Shown here in pieces: positions 1 to 12,359 of a DNA stretch of 64,000 nucleotides. The translations under genes were made by a program, and so were the position numbers. The stretch lies in assembly GCA_964034945.1 (NCBI GenBank), contig OZ035962.1:81179942-81243941 (forward strand), written 5' to 3'. How positions within the stretch are numbered: the stretch's first letter is position 1; each line of letters begins with the position of its first letter. Source of the DNA: Chrysopilus asiliformis (Eukaryota > Arthropoda > Insecta > Diptera > Rhagionidae). Below the pieces are notes generated by a model, which saw nothing but the letters and a program-made list of their open reading frames with translations, had not been told where the DNA came from and made no database searches.

Positions 1-39
1 CGTCGATTTGGGTGTTTTGCAGACGCGTCGGTTACTATG

Positions 40-240
40 ATTCGTGCCCAGGTTTGTGGTGGCTATAAATGATTTTGTGGAAAAACTGGGGTCTGTAGCA
101 AAATAATACATAACCAATAACCTGACCAGAGGTCTAAGCAACATATAGGAAAAAACCGAATCAAAATCGGTCCAGTGGTTTTCGAGCCAAGTCCGGACAT
201 ACAGACAGATAGGCAAAGATTGTTTTTAATAAGAAAGTAA
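40..240. repeat. Fragment of dispersed repeat with phrase-like text and short GACA motif
   Basis: The stretch has the typical text of insect interspersed repeats: a segment near 165-190 (TCGGTCCAGTGGTTTTCGAG) followed by a short run of ACAGACAGAT-like units. The same grammar, a conserved phrase before a GACA/GACGG microsatellite, recurs in families A-D of this window, but this copy does not align with any of them. It may start outside the window. No coding content is convincing. Confidence 0.35.
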
Positions 241-318
241 AAATAGCATTTCAATAGCGTGAAGGTTCAAAACTTAACTGATGAGCGGTCTAAGAAGGAG
301 ATGGATCAAGAGGAGGGA

Positions 319-336
319 GGGGGGGGGGGGGGGGGG
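319..336. repeat. Poly-G tract (18 G)
   Basis: An uninterrupted run of 18 G follows a GGAGGGA lead-in. It is a slippage-prone homopolymer; length may vary between individuals or be a sequencing artefact. Confidence 0.9.
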
Positions 337-340
337 TTTC

Positions 341-1569
341 CAAATTTGAATTTTACAAATTTTCCAAACTTGAATTCTCCCTATTAGTTTTTTTTTTTTG
401 AAAATTCTATTATTTTGTTTTTGTAATTTCCTCGACAATGGTTCCTCGTTTTCGGATATTTTACGGTTTTTTTTCTCCAAATTTTTTCTTTGTCCTTTTA
501 GGAGTTTTCCAATGATGCGGTATTTTCAGGCTATTTTAAAACTCATAATTTAAAAAAATCTGGCAGAGAATTTCATTGGAGCTGCCCTTCCCATCTTCTC
601 TAACTTGTTATCTCTCGTTTTTCTATATACCCGTAAGTATACTTGGTTACTAATCGCCTGTGTGTTACTGAAGAATTTTCAATCTCACCTTGTTATAAAA
701 TTGTTTATTTGTACTTCAGTTATCTTAAGTACCTCAATTTAACCCATTTTCTACTTACCGTACGTTCCCCTCTTGTTTGTCGCCCCCACACACATCTAAG
801 TAGTATTTTTCTGAAACTTTCACCTTCCCTCCGAAAAGCCCTGTAGTCTTATTGTGTGTGTGTGTGTTTGTTTTCAACCCTGCACCTTATACCGCCTCCT
901 CCCTTAATTTTTCTTCATTTTTCCCTTCCGGAATAAAATTAATTTATTTTACAAGTCGAAAGAGTCGAGAGCAAGAGAGAGAAAATAACGAAGAATTTTA
1001 TTGATTTTATGAACTACTCGTAATGGAGATACAGATATCTAACGTATAAACGAGCAAGTTATTATCATTATTATGGAGCATATATGCTATAGGCAGTTAT
1101 GTTCATACATAATATCCGTATCTAGTCAGATATCCGGATATGCTTCTAAATGTGGATACACCGATTTTTGTTTATATAAGAGTTTCACGTTTGTTTTGAT
1201 TCAAAAGCTAAAACTTTTTTTTGTGAGAGGATAATGGAAGGGTTTTTCCTTTTACCGAATTTTCATTTGTTGTTTCTTCCCTCAAATCTTGTTTTTTTTT
1301 GGGTGTTTGTTTGTTTGTCAGTTTTTCAGTTAGGAAAATATTACGGAAAGCATTAATTAAATTTCGTAGTTTTCCTAGAGCACTTCAAATAACAAAAAAA
1401 AAAAAACAAGTGAAATAAACGGATTTTTGATTAATAGTCATAGTTTTATTTAGTTGTAAATTTTAATTAAAGAATCGTTTGCTTTTATTATTGGCTCGTT
1501 TAAAAAATAAAAGTTTCAAGCTGTTTTAGCATTTTGTTAAATGATTGCTTAGTTAAGGGTTTGTTTTAA
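341..1569. other. AT-rich stretch, nothing recognised
   Basis: Poly-T and poly-A runs, a short GT run near 855-868 and no open frame longer than about 70 codons. No TIR, tRNA-like or splice-bounded open frame was seen. Confidence 0.6.
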
Positions 1570-1626
1570 TAAAGAAACATTTTACGATTTGCCCCTGGCA
1601 ATTGTAGCTTTTCTTATGTTTTTAAA
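1570..1626 (+). repeat. 3'-end fragment of repeat family D
   Basis: The sequence GCCCCTGGCAATTGTAGCTT followed by TTCTTATGTTTTT is the conserved 3' end of family D (compare 14225-14267, 22055-22090 and 60335-60363). An internal deletion joins an AAACATTTT segment directly to the terminal segment. Confidence 0.6.
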
Positions 1627-1958
1627 CTACTTTGAATTTTATGAGAAAAAAATATTTTTGAATGTGCTGAAAAATCGGTTTAATTTCAAAGCAGTTTTAA
1701 AGTGCTTTCGTTTAAAGTTCTTTGAAATTCCAGCAGAGGGAGAATGGTGGTTCGAAATCATACCCAAAAATTGCCAAAAGTAAAACGAACTGAAAAAATC
1801 CAATTTTTCGGTTAAAATTTATGAATAGCTCTTAATTTAGACCAGAGTCCACCTTTGGCTCACTAAACTCTTCCCATGCTTAAAATCTTTATCTATAGCG
1901 ACAGAGCGTTTTACGGGCCAATATTGTCACATTTTAAAAATGTCGAAAATTTATTTAA

Positions 1959-2361
1959 GCGAGAACTCCAATTGGGCAGAGGCAGAAGCAGAACTTTAGA
2001 ACACAGCGTCTTATGTGATGAGCTCCAATAAAGCAGCAGCAGAGGCAGTGGCAGAAGCAGAAACACATTTTAGCTCTAATCTCTAAATTTCTGCTTTCAA
2101 TTTATCCTCACAAATCGTTGTTGATATTTTTTGCGTATATGGACGGAAGTAAATATTTGTAATACTTGAAATGGAGGAGAAATTAATTGAATACTTAAAA
2201 AACAACGAAATATTATACGACAAATCATGCCGCGGATATAAATACGTACAACGTTTTGACAGGTTTCTGCTATTTTCGTCAGAATTCAAATTTCATTGTG
2301 GGACAGAAAGCAGATTCTGCTACTGCTACTGCTTCTGCCTCTGCTCAATTGGAGTTCTCCC
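1959..2361. mobile_element. Inverted-repeat (MITE-like) element with TTTAA flanks
   Basis: The left end (1961-1994) reads GAGAACTCCAATTG and then GCAGAGGCAGAAGCAG. The right end (about 2315-2360) is the reverse complement of the same text, CTGCTTCTGCCTCTGCTCAA then TTGGAGTTCTC. Both sides are flanked by TTTAA, compatible with a TTAA target site. The inner arms carry CAGCAG/CAGAGG-type triplets. The coding frames here are simply readings of the arms. Confidence 0.6.
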
Positions 2362-2366
2362 TTTAA

Positions 2367-3277
2367 ACTCAAAATTTTGTGGTCCACTGTATTCATATGA
2401 CGTCAGCTTTTCACAGAAAACGTCACTCTCACAATTTTGTTTTTGTGTGCAATAAGAAGAGCGAGTAATTCAGCATATCTAAATTGGGCATCTCTGATTT
2501 AGACTTTAAATTTAAAATATTACTTTATCCCTTAACATTATTCATTTTTTCCAAAAAAAGAAAAAAATTAAATCAAATAAAAAACAATGACTAAACACGC
2601 TACTCTCGAAAAATCTTACCTGCTGAAAAATAACACAAAGATTAGCAGTTTTTTTTCTGCTAACACTAGCAATTATCACATTTTAATCACCATTACCTCA
2701 AGTATTTCAAAACAACATTATTCCCGTTAATTTCATTCAGTTCGTCTATATTTGTTACGTGCACAGCTACTGGAAATTTCCACTTTGAAAGAGAATTTTT
2801 TTTCCTGCCATCCATAATTCAAAAACCCAACGAATTGCGAAAAACCGCCACAGAATTTGTTAAGTGAGAACCTACATAAAATGGAACGAAAATAAAATAT
2901 GAAAACAAGTCCAAATGGAAACAATATTTCAGCAAAAAAAAACATATTAGAGAAAGCACCAGAGACTTTATGGGTATATAAGAAAAATGAGTTACAGTAA
3001 AATTTCATGCATCATTTTAATTATGTGGTGATCGTCATGAATCGTTTTATGATCAGTTCTTTAGATTTTTGCCAAAAAAGATGAATTTTTTGAGACAAAA
3101 GCATAGGTGGACGATAATGATCGCATCATTATGCTGATTATTGGATATGGGAGCGCCACGATCAAAATTCGCAATCCACACATAATTTAATGATCGGCAA
3201 CAGAACCCAGCAAGCCAAGTAATTTTCTATCGTATTTTTTTTAAGGGATTTTAATGAAAGTGTTTCTGTTGTTCAAT
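2367..3277. other. AT-rich stretch, nothing recognised
   Basis: No repeat shared with the rest of the window, no TIR pair and no credible coding exon were seen. The short minus-strand open frame at 2733-3008 has no recognisable domain. Confidence 0.5.
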
Positions 3278-3870
3278 TTGTATAGGAGAAGGGGAAATTA
3301 GGGGTCCGATTGGATTTTAATGTATGGAACGGTTATGTCAAATCCACAGAACTATATAACATAGAAAAACTGTCACCATACAAGGCTCTGCTGAAAAATA
3401 GTCCCAAAAGTATTTCCCTCTTCATCGTACTTGAACGCATCCACTGAACTGTATAAGGTCGCGAAATTCAAATTTAGTTTGCCGCGAAATTCAAATTTCA
3501 CAAGTTTGAGACTAACTTTAGGCGCAAACAAATAACTTTAGGTGCCAACACCATTCCGAAAGTCTATTTTCCTTTGACAGCTCACGGTTTAAACGAGAGG
3601 ACTATATTTATTTTCATACGGTTATCTCGCTCTTACTTGACTCGTTTTGATTCACTGAACTGTATTGAAATGGGACCATTTGAGACAGCAAATCGAGCGA
3701 TCTAGTATATCTATGGTCAAATCATATTCTAAACACATTTTACCATTATAAATTTTTCAATAAGACTCACCGTTTTCGAGAAAATTGCAAAAAACTGTTT
3801 AGTTTTTATGGGGAAAGGAGGAAGGAATGGTCCAATTTTGTCCATTCCAGAACTTAGCCTAGCCATTTTT
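3278..3870 (-). repeat. Family D repeat, reverse orientation, interrupted
   Basis: Read on the minus strand, 3720-3870 carries the family D middle (GAACTTAGCCTAGCCATTTT, TTTTCGAGAAAATTGCAAAA) and 3278-3344 the family D later part (TCCGATTGGATTTTAATGTA). The two halves are separated by the element at 3345-3715, which is flanked by a duplicated GTCAAATC. In other D copies these parts are continuous (for example 14060-14160). Confidence 0.65.
3345..3715. mobile_element. 371-bp non-autonomous element with 8-bp target duplication (hAT- or P-like)
   Basis: It is flanked by identical GTCAAATC at 3337-3344 and 3716-3723, and it interrupts a family D repeat whose uninterrupted form is known from other copies, so the boundaries are well supported. 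The ends are weakly inverted (CACAGAACTATA on the left; CATAGATATACTAG on the reversed right). A motif close to CACTGAACTGTAT occurs twice inside (about 3442 and 3652). An 8-bp duplication is typical of hAT and P superfamilies. Confidence 0.65.
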
Positions 3871-4479
3871 GGTTTGGGGGGGTGTTCTAAAAAGTTGTAA
3901 ATTGGCTGGAAAGCCGAAAACTGGATTTTATAAGTTTAAAACGGCAGTCTTTGCTGTCGATGGGTTGTAATACCTCGGAAATATGGAGATTCATATGAAA
4001 GTGTAAGTGCAGAATTAAGAAAAATTTTGTTTAAAAAATCGATTTGTGCTGTTTTGAGAGAACAAAAACACATTGATATGCGCCAGCGTTGGTATCCGTC
4101 ACACATTTTCACCACCATTCATTAATCTGTTTGCTGTGGACTGTGGACAAAAAATAATCATCTCGTCATCGTCACCTTTTAACACCTCTAAGATGTGATA
4201 CCAACATCATCTTATAAAGTCATGTCAATGCCTTCTTCCATGGTGCGTCCCGGCCGGCCGTTAACTTTCCACTTTACTGTCAAACACTTCCAATTTCTTG
4301 GGTTTAACACCACACCAAAGTGCAGACCTTCGCACTCCCTTGCGATTGCAGTGATGCTGAAAAAATTGCATGCAGCATAAACCGCCATAACAGCATGAGG
4401 GCAACATTAATAGCGCAATAATTACGACTAGCGCGATAATTTTTTAAAAAGTTTGTTTTTGTCGAGAGCAACATTGAAA

Positions 4480-4915
4480 TCTAAACCACATTGAAGAGTT
4501 CCATTGCGCCGCGCGACTCCGTCTTCGTCGAAAAGTTTTCCATTTTCATTACTTCGTCGCGTCTTCGTCATTTCTTGGCCGTTAAAACTCGCTACTAAAT
4601 GGATGGATCCGAGACAAGAGATCCACCAGAGCTAATCTGCAGCGCACATAATCGTTCGTCGCGGTTACTTGGGGGCTCAATTTAAGGCCACCATTCGGAA
4701 TCGACAGCCACCGTTTGGTGGAGTGCAAAACACGTTGAACTCACAACGGATTGCGAGCGAGTGGAGCCCTATTTTGCTTCAATTTAGTTTTAGTTCAGTC
4801 GAGTTAACTTAAATTCACTTCACCTAAGCGAAGAATTCTCGTTGGCTGTTGATTTTCTTGTTAATTTCCTCACTTCACTTTTGAAGATCTCATCTTACCT
4901 TACTGGCCAAGTCTT
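4480..4915 (+). promoter_or_regulatory. Possible promoter and non-coding first exon ending at a GTAAGT donor
   Basis: Base composition rises sharply here compared with the flanks (GCGCCGCGCGACTCCG near 4507; GAGCGAGTGGAGCCC near 4755). An insect-type initiator, TTCAGTCGAG, lies near 4795. At 4915/4916 the sequence is AAGTCTT|GTAAGT, a strong splice donor. No long open frame runs through it, so it would be a 5' untranslated exon on the plus strand. It may equally be an unrelated GC-richer patch. Confidence 0.3.
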
Positions 4916-4920
4916 GTAAG

Positions 4921-6484
4921 TATTCCGCTCACCTGGTTACCTGTAACTTCATTTACCGGATTTATTTTTTTTTCCAACAAAATAAATGTTTGTGTATGCA
5001 TTTTTTTTCACCTACCTTTCGACGCTTGCCAATTCTTGGCTGGTGCTTTTTTCTTGCACTTTTCTGTGATTAACTTCAGTCATAATAAATGGTGAAACAG
5101 ACAAAAATTCAAACCTAGTCGTTTATTATTGGCGTTTTTTTTGTTCTCCGTGAGTTTTTTTTGTTAAATTTGGAAGTTTCGAAATGAGTTTTAGAGAAAA
5201 ATCTGCAAAGCAAATCAAATCAAATGGAAGACGATGTGGATCCACAAGATGCCAGTTACCACCGTTGGATATCTAATAGAATGTGAATAACAGATTAATA
5301 GATAGAAGGTATTCACTCTGCAACACATCTCACAACCATAGGTAATCATCATTTTGTCTATGAGGTGAGAATTTCCACCTGGGGCTCGTTTTATAGGCAA
5401 ACCTTAGTGACTGCGAGACTTACCACCGATTCGATTGGATTGAGGTAGCCGATGAAGAAAGAACAAAAGTTTCAATTGAATGCTGTTGATTTCAGTGCTT
5501 GCAGGAAAAAAAACTTTAAAAAAAACCTCACCGAAGGTGAAAGTCACCGTAAATTGATTGCTTTGATAGTTCACATTTTTTTTTCATCTCCTTTACTTGA
5601 GCTGAGCCGAGCATGCCAATGAAACGACGTTCATCGGAGATGTCAGCAAAATTGTTAGCAGTAGCTTAAGAAATATACATAAGAAATTGCCTGGGTGGTG
5701 GTTAATTGTAAAATTTTGAAACCGTTATTGTAGTTATTCCAATTCGCTTGTTACAACAAACATTTTTTGGTGTTATTTAGTGGTTTTTGGTAGGAAATTT
5801 GAAAACGTTTTGGAGACAATCATCGAATTGTAATTTTTTCTTAATTTTTTTACTTATATAATTTAAAATAATTTAAATGACTGTAACGCCTTGTTTGAAT
5901 TGCAGAAAACTTGCAGAAGTTTTGCTCTCGGCGAGTAATTTTCTCCAAATTAAAATACCTAAAATTTGTAAATTTAATTACTGTACAAGAGGTGAATTTT
6001 AACTTCTGGGGGGTGAATGTCATTTTCACTTGCAAAATGACTCTCCAAGAGCAAAATTTCTGCGAGTCAGAAGACTAATAGTTGAAAACAATGTTGCAAA
6101 TAAGGAAAGAAAAACCTGTATAAGCACCTAGATAAATCCTATTAGCAAGGTAGAAATCTATTAAAGCTGACTCTGACGAAGGTCAACTAGATGCCAAACC
6201 CCAAATAGACTTCTAGCAGGTTCATAGAGCAAACAACTCTGGCTAATTAGGAATAATTTTTCGGAAATTAAGAAGAATTTTTGTTAAAAACCTGTGTTTG
6301 AAAATGACTTTCAATACACGCAATTATGTTTAAATTGGCAAAAAACGATAGCTAACTGTCAGATTAAACTCATGTTTAAAACCATAAAAAACCACAGCAA
6401 GCTGTCTGTTTAAACTTTTGTTTAACAAAAAGCTATGTTTAAAAATGACTATGAATATGCTCCAAAGTTCAGGATATGTTTTAA
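4921..6484. other. AT-rich stretch, nothing recognised
   Basis: If the donor at 4916 is real this would be intron. Poly-T runs are common. No shared repeat, TIR pair or credible exon was found. Confidence 0.5.
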
Positions 6485-7042
6485 ACATAACAAAAGCTAT
6501 AATTGCCAATCTGGCAATTAATGAAAACCCGTATGGTGATATTCGTATCAAAATTCGAACAGTTGTACCAAAATTTCACTTTGAAATCAAACTTTCCAAT
6601 AAGATTTTTTAAAATTTATTCTAATCGGATTTTTATGTATGGGAGTTTTATGTAGAATCATATTCTAAATAGCTTTTGTTCTTGCACTTTTTTGATGAGA
6701 TGCACAGTTTTTGCGATATTTACAAAAAACGTTTTCGTTCGTATGGGGGATACCCCCCCTAATGGTCCATTTTTGACCATTAACGAACTTGGCCTCGCAT
6801 TTTACGAAAAACGAATCTGCGCAAAATTTCAAGTCTATAGCTCAATCCGTGCGCCCGCAATCCGCGCCACAGACAGACAGACAGACGGACAGACAGACGG
6901 ACGGACATGCAAAATTCAACTTGTTTTTATCATTCTAAACACACTGGTGTAATTCATTTTTTTGTGTGATGACGGGATCTTGGCGTTACAAACGGTAAAG
7001 CAAAGTTAATATACCCTTTGGTTTCACCATACGGGTATAAAA
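6485..7042 (-). mobile_element. Family C element (Helentron/INE-like, non-autonomous), full length
   Basis: In minus orientation the element begins at about 7042 with a hairpin, ATACCCGTATGGTGAAACC followed by AAAGGGTAT. It then carries a GTCY microsatellite (6868-6905 on the plus strand, GACAGACAGACGG type). It ends near 6485 with another hairpin, TTGCCAGATTGGCAA, then TATAGCTTTTGTTATGTTT. This matches the second complete copy at 51904-52484. A 5' hairpin, central GTCY repeat and 3' hairpin are the layout of dipteran INE-1/DINE elements, which are Helentron relatives. The assignment is by architecture, not by sequence search. Confidence 0.65.
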
Positions 7043-7095
7043 ACTTCCTAAGCAACCATTTGCGACTCAGGCTCAAATGTGACCCTGGTCGCAAA

Positions 7096-7226
7096 GTAGG
7101 GGTTGTAAATCAGTTTATGTGACGGTTGCCTTGTGTCCGGTCACAATAAAATCATTTGCAAATTGTTTGCTTTGTGATAGGTCACAATAAAACCGTTACA
7201 AATCGGTTGCTTTGTGACCAGTCGGA
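7096..7226 (+). repeat. Short tandem repeat, about 42-bp unit, three degenerate copies
   Basis: Three units contain GGTTGCTTTGTGACC-like and GGTCACAATAAAACC-like text (about 7121-7163, 7164-7204, and a partial 7205-7226). The two half-sites GTGACC and GGTCAC make each unit partly palindromic. Confidence 0.6.
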
Positions 7227-7229
7227 AAG

Positions 7230-10200
7230 TTGTTTTTTCTTGTTTCTCTCAAGCTCGTTTATAATTTTTTAAAAAGACCCTTTTTAATGTTTTCTAAAGA
7301 AAACAGTAATAAAAAGTGATAATCCCAATCGAAACCAGTACAATGTCCTACAAAACAGCAATTATGTCCGAAGGCCACATTAAATATTGAAAAAAATTAA
7401 ATACTTGTCTCTAAATGAAAATCGAACATTAAAAATTAATAATGACTTAATAACATTTCTCCCTTTCCTCTAATTAAAATTTCATAAATCACAAGCGAAA
7501 ATATGACTTTGTAAATTCTTTATGTTGTGCTTTTAACCATTCCAAGGCCTCAAATAATTATAACAAAAAAATATTTTTTATTGCCTAATCGAAAGATCGA
7601 TAAGCCAATAACTCCTCCACACGACGCAACAAATTGACATAACAAAAAAAAACACCAAGAGTCGTTGAAATGGCGTCATAGTCGACATGTTTTCACACCG
7701 AATATGGAAAACGGTGAGAATTTCATTAAAAAACGATTTATCTGTGAAGTATGGATTTATTTTGAAGCTTTTGAACAATTATTATTTAATTTTTGACTAA
7801 AAAACCGAAAAAATTACCTCATGTCAGCCATTTTGTTAATCTAACAAATAACGATCAAATATTGAAGAAATGGGCACCCGTCTTGATTCAATCTACAAAA
7901 TGCTGAAAAAATGGCAAACAAAAAATGCTTTCAAGAAAGCACAAAACAATCGATTAAAATTAAAATGTTGCCTAAAGTGAAAATAACTATAAAAATGCAA
8001 TATCTTCGTCGCCATGTCATGTTATTTTGATAAAAAAAATGTAAATGGAGCAAAAGAATTCGCTCGTACGGGTATTTTCTGTAGAAAAATATCTTAAAAT
8101 TATGCGAAATCTTTGAATCTTCACTACTCGGATGAAAATAAAGAAAACTTATGTACATACAAAAATAGTCATCACCTTAATAACGACAAATAATAATTCT
8201 TTGTGACACTCAATGACCACCATTTTTATTTCGATACTACTTCTTTTTAGTGTTGTCGTTATTTCTTTATTCGTTTTGTAATTGCTGTCATTGTGTAGTG
8301 ATTTTTTTTTTGCTTAAATTTAAAGTTTCTCAAAGTCTTCATCATTTTCGTCCATTACACGTTCCGTTCACTGACTTAGTTTTCATTTGATGCGAAATAA
8401 GAAATTTCCAGAAAAAAATGGGAAAAAAAGAATCTAAGAAAATATTGAAATGAATTTCGTTAATTTGTTTTTTTTTGGCTCTCTTTTTTTGGTTCGATTA
8501 TTTTGTTGTTGTTTTATGTGTGTCAAACATTTTTGCAAATCAAACAAACATACTTTGGGTTCTGAATGTTTTTTTCGACGTTAAAAACACGTCATGACCT
8601 TGGAATTTTGTATAAATTAATTTCAATAGCATAAAAAATGAACTTAACTTGCACGGAGTTTAAATAAAATCTAACCAATCAACACACCAATGAATTTAAC
8701 CAATGAGTCAAATTCATACTCATTTAACACGTATAGGTACTCTAGCAATCACACAAGGAATACACTGTGCCTGTGTAGAACAATCTAAAGTTAAATATGG
8801 CATGCCATGATTAAAGGTATGCATAAAATATGTGAAATTGCTGATAATTAAATTTCTTTGAATAGTAATTCTTGTTGTTTTCACAAGAATAGCAAATAAT
8901 TACTTGAAAATTAAGGCGTGCGTTAATATCGTAAGCCACATGTGCAAATTTTTTGTTGTTGTTTTTGATCAAAATGATATTTTTGTGATATAAAACGGGA
9001 AATTGAAAAAAAGCAACATCGAAAATCGAAATATGTCAAATTTTCGCTCTTAAATTAGTAAAAATAAATGTACAGCAATTGGAAAAAAATATTGAACATC
9101 GACAGCATAAGAAAAAGATACTTAATTACATATGCGGGTAGAGTAGAGCACAAAATCTTATAAAAATGAGTCTCCAGCATCGATAAATTGCAAAACCCCC
9201 ACTTTTTGGGCCAAAAAAAGGAAAAAAATGACGCTTTCCGAGTGAACTGAGTGTGGAGGCCTAAGAACATATAAAAGCAGTTCACCGAAATTTTATTGCA
9301 CTCAATTTACCAACACACCAAAGAAAAAACTCACACACACACACACAGCAACATTTCCAGTCATGTGTGCCATTTTTTCTTGAGACGAAATTGAGAACGG
9401 AATCTGAAAAGCTCCTTAAATAACACAACATAATCTCGCGCTGTCTTCAACTTGAGTTCAAATTCAACCACATTGATAGCCAGTATTGGCGAAAAACAGG
9501 TGTACACGATACAACCATGCCATACAACATAAGTGTCACTTCTCGAAAACCCATTTATGAAATGGGAAAAATGAATGAATGAAATTCAAAAATAACCGCG
9601 CGGTCGCTTATGATAATTGAGTTTGTAAATCAGTTCAGTGGAACGCTGGCTGCTGGACAATGTTTGAGTTATCAAGCCATCTAATGGTGATTTAGTAATT
9701 AGATTTGACATTTAGATTTTTCAAAATGGAGTATAATTATAATTGGGCAATTTAAAAATGGCAACGATTATCGATAGTTTTTGTAACTCAATGGCTTTTG
9801 TCGATATCGCAGCAGTGTGAGTGAATTTATTAGTTTTTAATTTCATTACCCGAATCCCCTCCCCCGTCCCTCCACTTTCCAACTTCAAAACCCGAATTAT
9901 TTCTAAAAACTACACTCATTTTTGTGACGTTACTTTTTAATTGACTTCAAAACTTCCACTGAACTGAAAAACATTAGAATTTTGTATAGGTTATATATTT
10001 GAATTTAGTATTTGTCATGGATGATATATTGTAATAAAATTAACTTCTGGATAGCAAATGTCATATTTTTGTCGACTTTATTACCGCATAAATATAGTTT
10101 GCAATGCACACCAGATATAATCTGTTCACTCACCTTCATATCTTTAAAAATTGCTTAGCGTGAAGGCAAGTTTAAAATGATTGTGTCGCAAAGAAACAAC

Positions 10201-10919
10201 AGAGTGGTCTTGAAAAATCACTTGATTCATTTTGAGATATATGTTTAAAACTCAAAAATACTTTTTTTATTAAATTATTATTTACGAATTGAGAATTGAA
10301 CAATAATTTAAGAATCTAAAGTCCCGCGATGGGGGTTAAGCTGCTGTTTTAAGTCTTAAACGCGTGTGAAAACAGAACTTTACAAAATTTGTAAAATTGG
10401 TTCGGCAGTCAACGTGTTAAAAAATAGTCCCTTAGTGATTTTGAAAAGATTTTTTGCGAATTTTTCTGCAATTAATAAAGAAATATTTTTAATTTTCGCT
10501 ACCAAACAAGTTTTTGCCAAGAACGGAGTGCACTGAATCGTAAAATATCCGAATTTCCCCAAAATTTACACTCGAAAAAAAATTTAACGCATCCAAATCC
10601 ATCAGATAAATAATATGTGCTTGCCTCATGGTCATTCTATTGTTTTTGTTGTCATAATGACAGATAGTTGGAGTGATATCAGTGGCACACAATGGTTTTG
10701 TGAGTTTTTCCGTCATGCTCCCCCTTCCCACCCCCGTTAAAGTGAACAAAGATGACTCGCTCTGGGTTTTGAATGGGTGAAGGACGCCGCGAGTAAAGTA
10801 AGTAGCAGTGTTACACTGAAAATGAGCTTTTCACGATTACTCATTTAACTTGCGAATGCCAGTGAAACGGAAAATGTGTAAAGAAAGCCACCAAAGAAGT
10901 CGAAGAAGAAGTGAAAAAG
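7230..10919. other. Long AT-rich stretch, no supported gene
   Basis: Several minus-strand frames of 60-85 codons exist but none shows a domain or splice-bounded structure. A CACACA run lies near 9332-9347. The minus-strand text near 10403-10416 (AACACGTTGACTGCCGAAC) resembles the TTAA-flanked end of the element at 23914 but has no clear partner. The last 200 bases, from about 10730, are less AT-rich and lead into a possible exon. Confidence 0.5.
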
Positions 10920-10998
10920 ATGAATTTCCAAAGAGTAACTCCGAAGAGAGTGAGAGCACGCGATGTGATTAGGGAGAGAAGATTTGAATGGATGTCAG
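10920..10998 (+). CDS. Possible first coding exon, basic peptide, ends at splice donor
   Basis: From ATG at 10920 the frame stays open for 26 codons, beginning MNFQRVTPKRVRARD and rich in Arg, Lys and Glu. It reaches a good donor TGTCAG|GTTAGT at 10998/10999. An in-frame TGA lies about 54 bases upstream of the ATG, so this would be a true start. The region from 10730 is more purine- and GC-rich than its surroundings. No partner exon was identified, so this stays speculative. Confidence 0.22.
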
Positions 10999-11105
10999 GT
11001 TAGTTTTCGATGGGGTAGGAACGTAGGCGGGAAGGACGAATCGCTGTGGAGCATATTTTGTCGAAATTAGGGGGGTTTAAGAGCATCTCAGAAAGTAACA
11101 AAAAA

Positions 11106-11123
11106 ATATATATATATATATAT
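11106..11123. repeat. (AT)n microsatellite
   Basis: Nine AT dinucleotides in a row. Confidence 0.9.
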
Positions 11124-12359
11124 AAAGACATAATTAAAGCGCGCGTTACGAAAAAGCTTTTGTTTGTGCTGTTTTCACTCTGTTATTCAAACATTCAATT
11201 TTTTCTCTCCGAATGATTTATTTTTATATTAGCAAGTGTGTGTATTTTGTGGAAGATCGGCGAACGGGGGAACAGTCACTTTCAGCTTATTTTATACTTA
11301 TGTTGTGCGGTTTTGATGATTTCGCCGTCGATAGGAAAATTAAAAACAATTAAAAGCAAATTAACATACTTTCAGTAAGTTTATTTTCCTCTTATCGCTT
11401 TGTGTTTTTTTTTTGAGTGTTATTCTATTGCTATTTTATAATATTACTTATAAATTTTGTATTTCATAATTAATTTAGGTTATGAAGTAATATTTTCTTA
11501 AGTGTAATCAAACATGATTAATAGAAATTTCAGATAAATGCGCAGAATTTAACTGATATTGATTTTTTCGCATGTTTTTCCGATATACATATATTTTTTT
11601 AGTTTTTTTTATAATACATTTGGTTAAATGATTTTAATTCGGAACTGTCTTCGAATTCCGTAGTTACAAACGTCACTTACAGATTAAATTATTATTTATA
11701 TAACTGATAAAATTATCTATTTTTGGATGCACGTGTTAAGGGAAACTTGCTAAACAGTGGCAAATAAATTATTGTTATTTTTTTTAAAGACATGTTTTTC
11801 TATTTAATCTTTTAATAAACCGTGTTGCCATAGTGCCAACAATTAACATAGTAGAATTTCAATCTGATTTAGCTTAGATTCTAATGAATCATGTGCCTTT
11901 TCTTTGATAATCAGTAATCACATCGCATTGGTTACAATTTTTGCGAATGGAATTTTACAATTTTAACGGCCAATAAAAAAAACACAAAAAAATATTTTGA
12001 TAAGCTATTAGCAACGTTATCAAAATGAAGCATTTTTTGTGTAGAAATTTTAAATAAGATTTTTATGATTTAAAAATGTATTAGCTTCATACAATTGAAA
12101 CAATTTTGGCGACGTCATGGTTTAGTTTTTTTTTGTTTTTTTTCGAAATTTTTTTTGTCAACCATTGCGGAAAAATGAAAACAAATCCAAAGTGACCAAA
12201 AATATTAATGCGTCCAACTGAGAATTATGTATAATTTTCCCCCCTCTTACAGGTCCCCTAATTGTGTGACATACTTCAGGTAAAATTTTTGGGTCTTTCT
12301 CGCCCAAGGTTTATGATCCAAAATTTCAACTCAATCGGTCAAGATTTGTTTTTTGGTTA
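11124..12359. other. AT-rich stretch with an unassigned repeat-like phrase at its end
   Basis: Nothing gene-like was seen. The last ~130 bases (CAACTCAATCGGTCAAGATT near 12328) have the same phrase style as families A-D but align with none of them. Confidence 0.45.
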
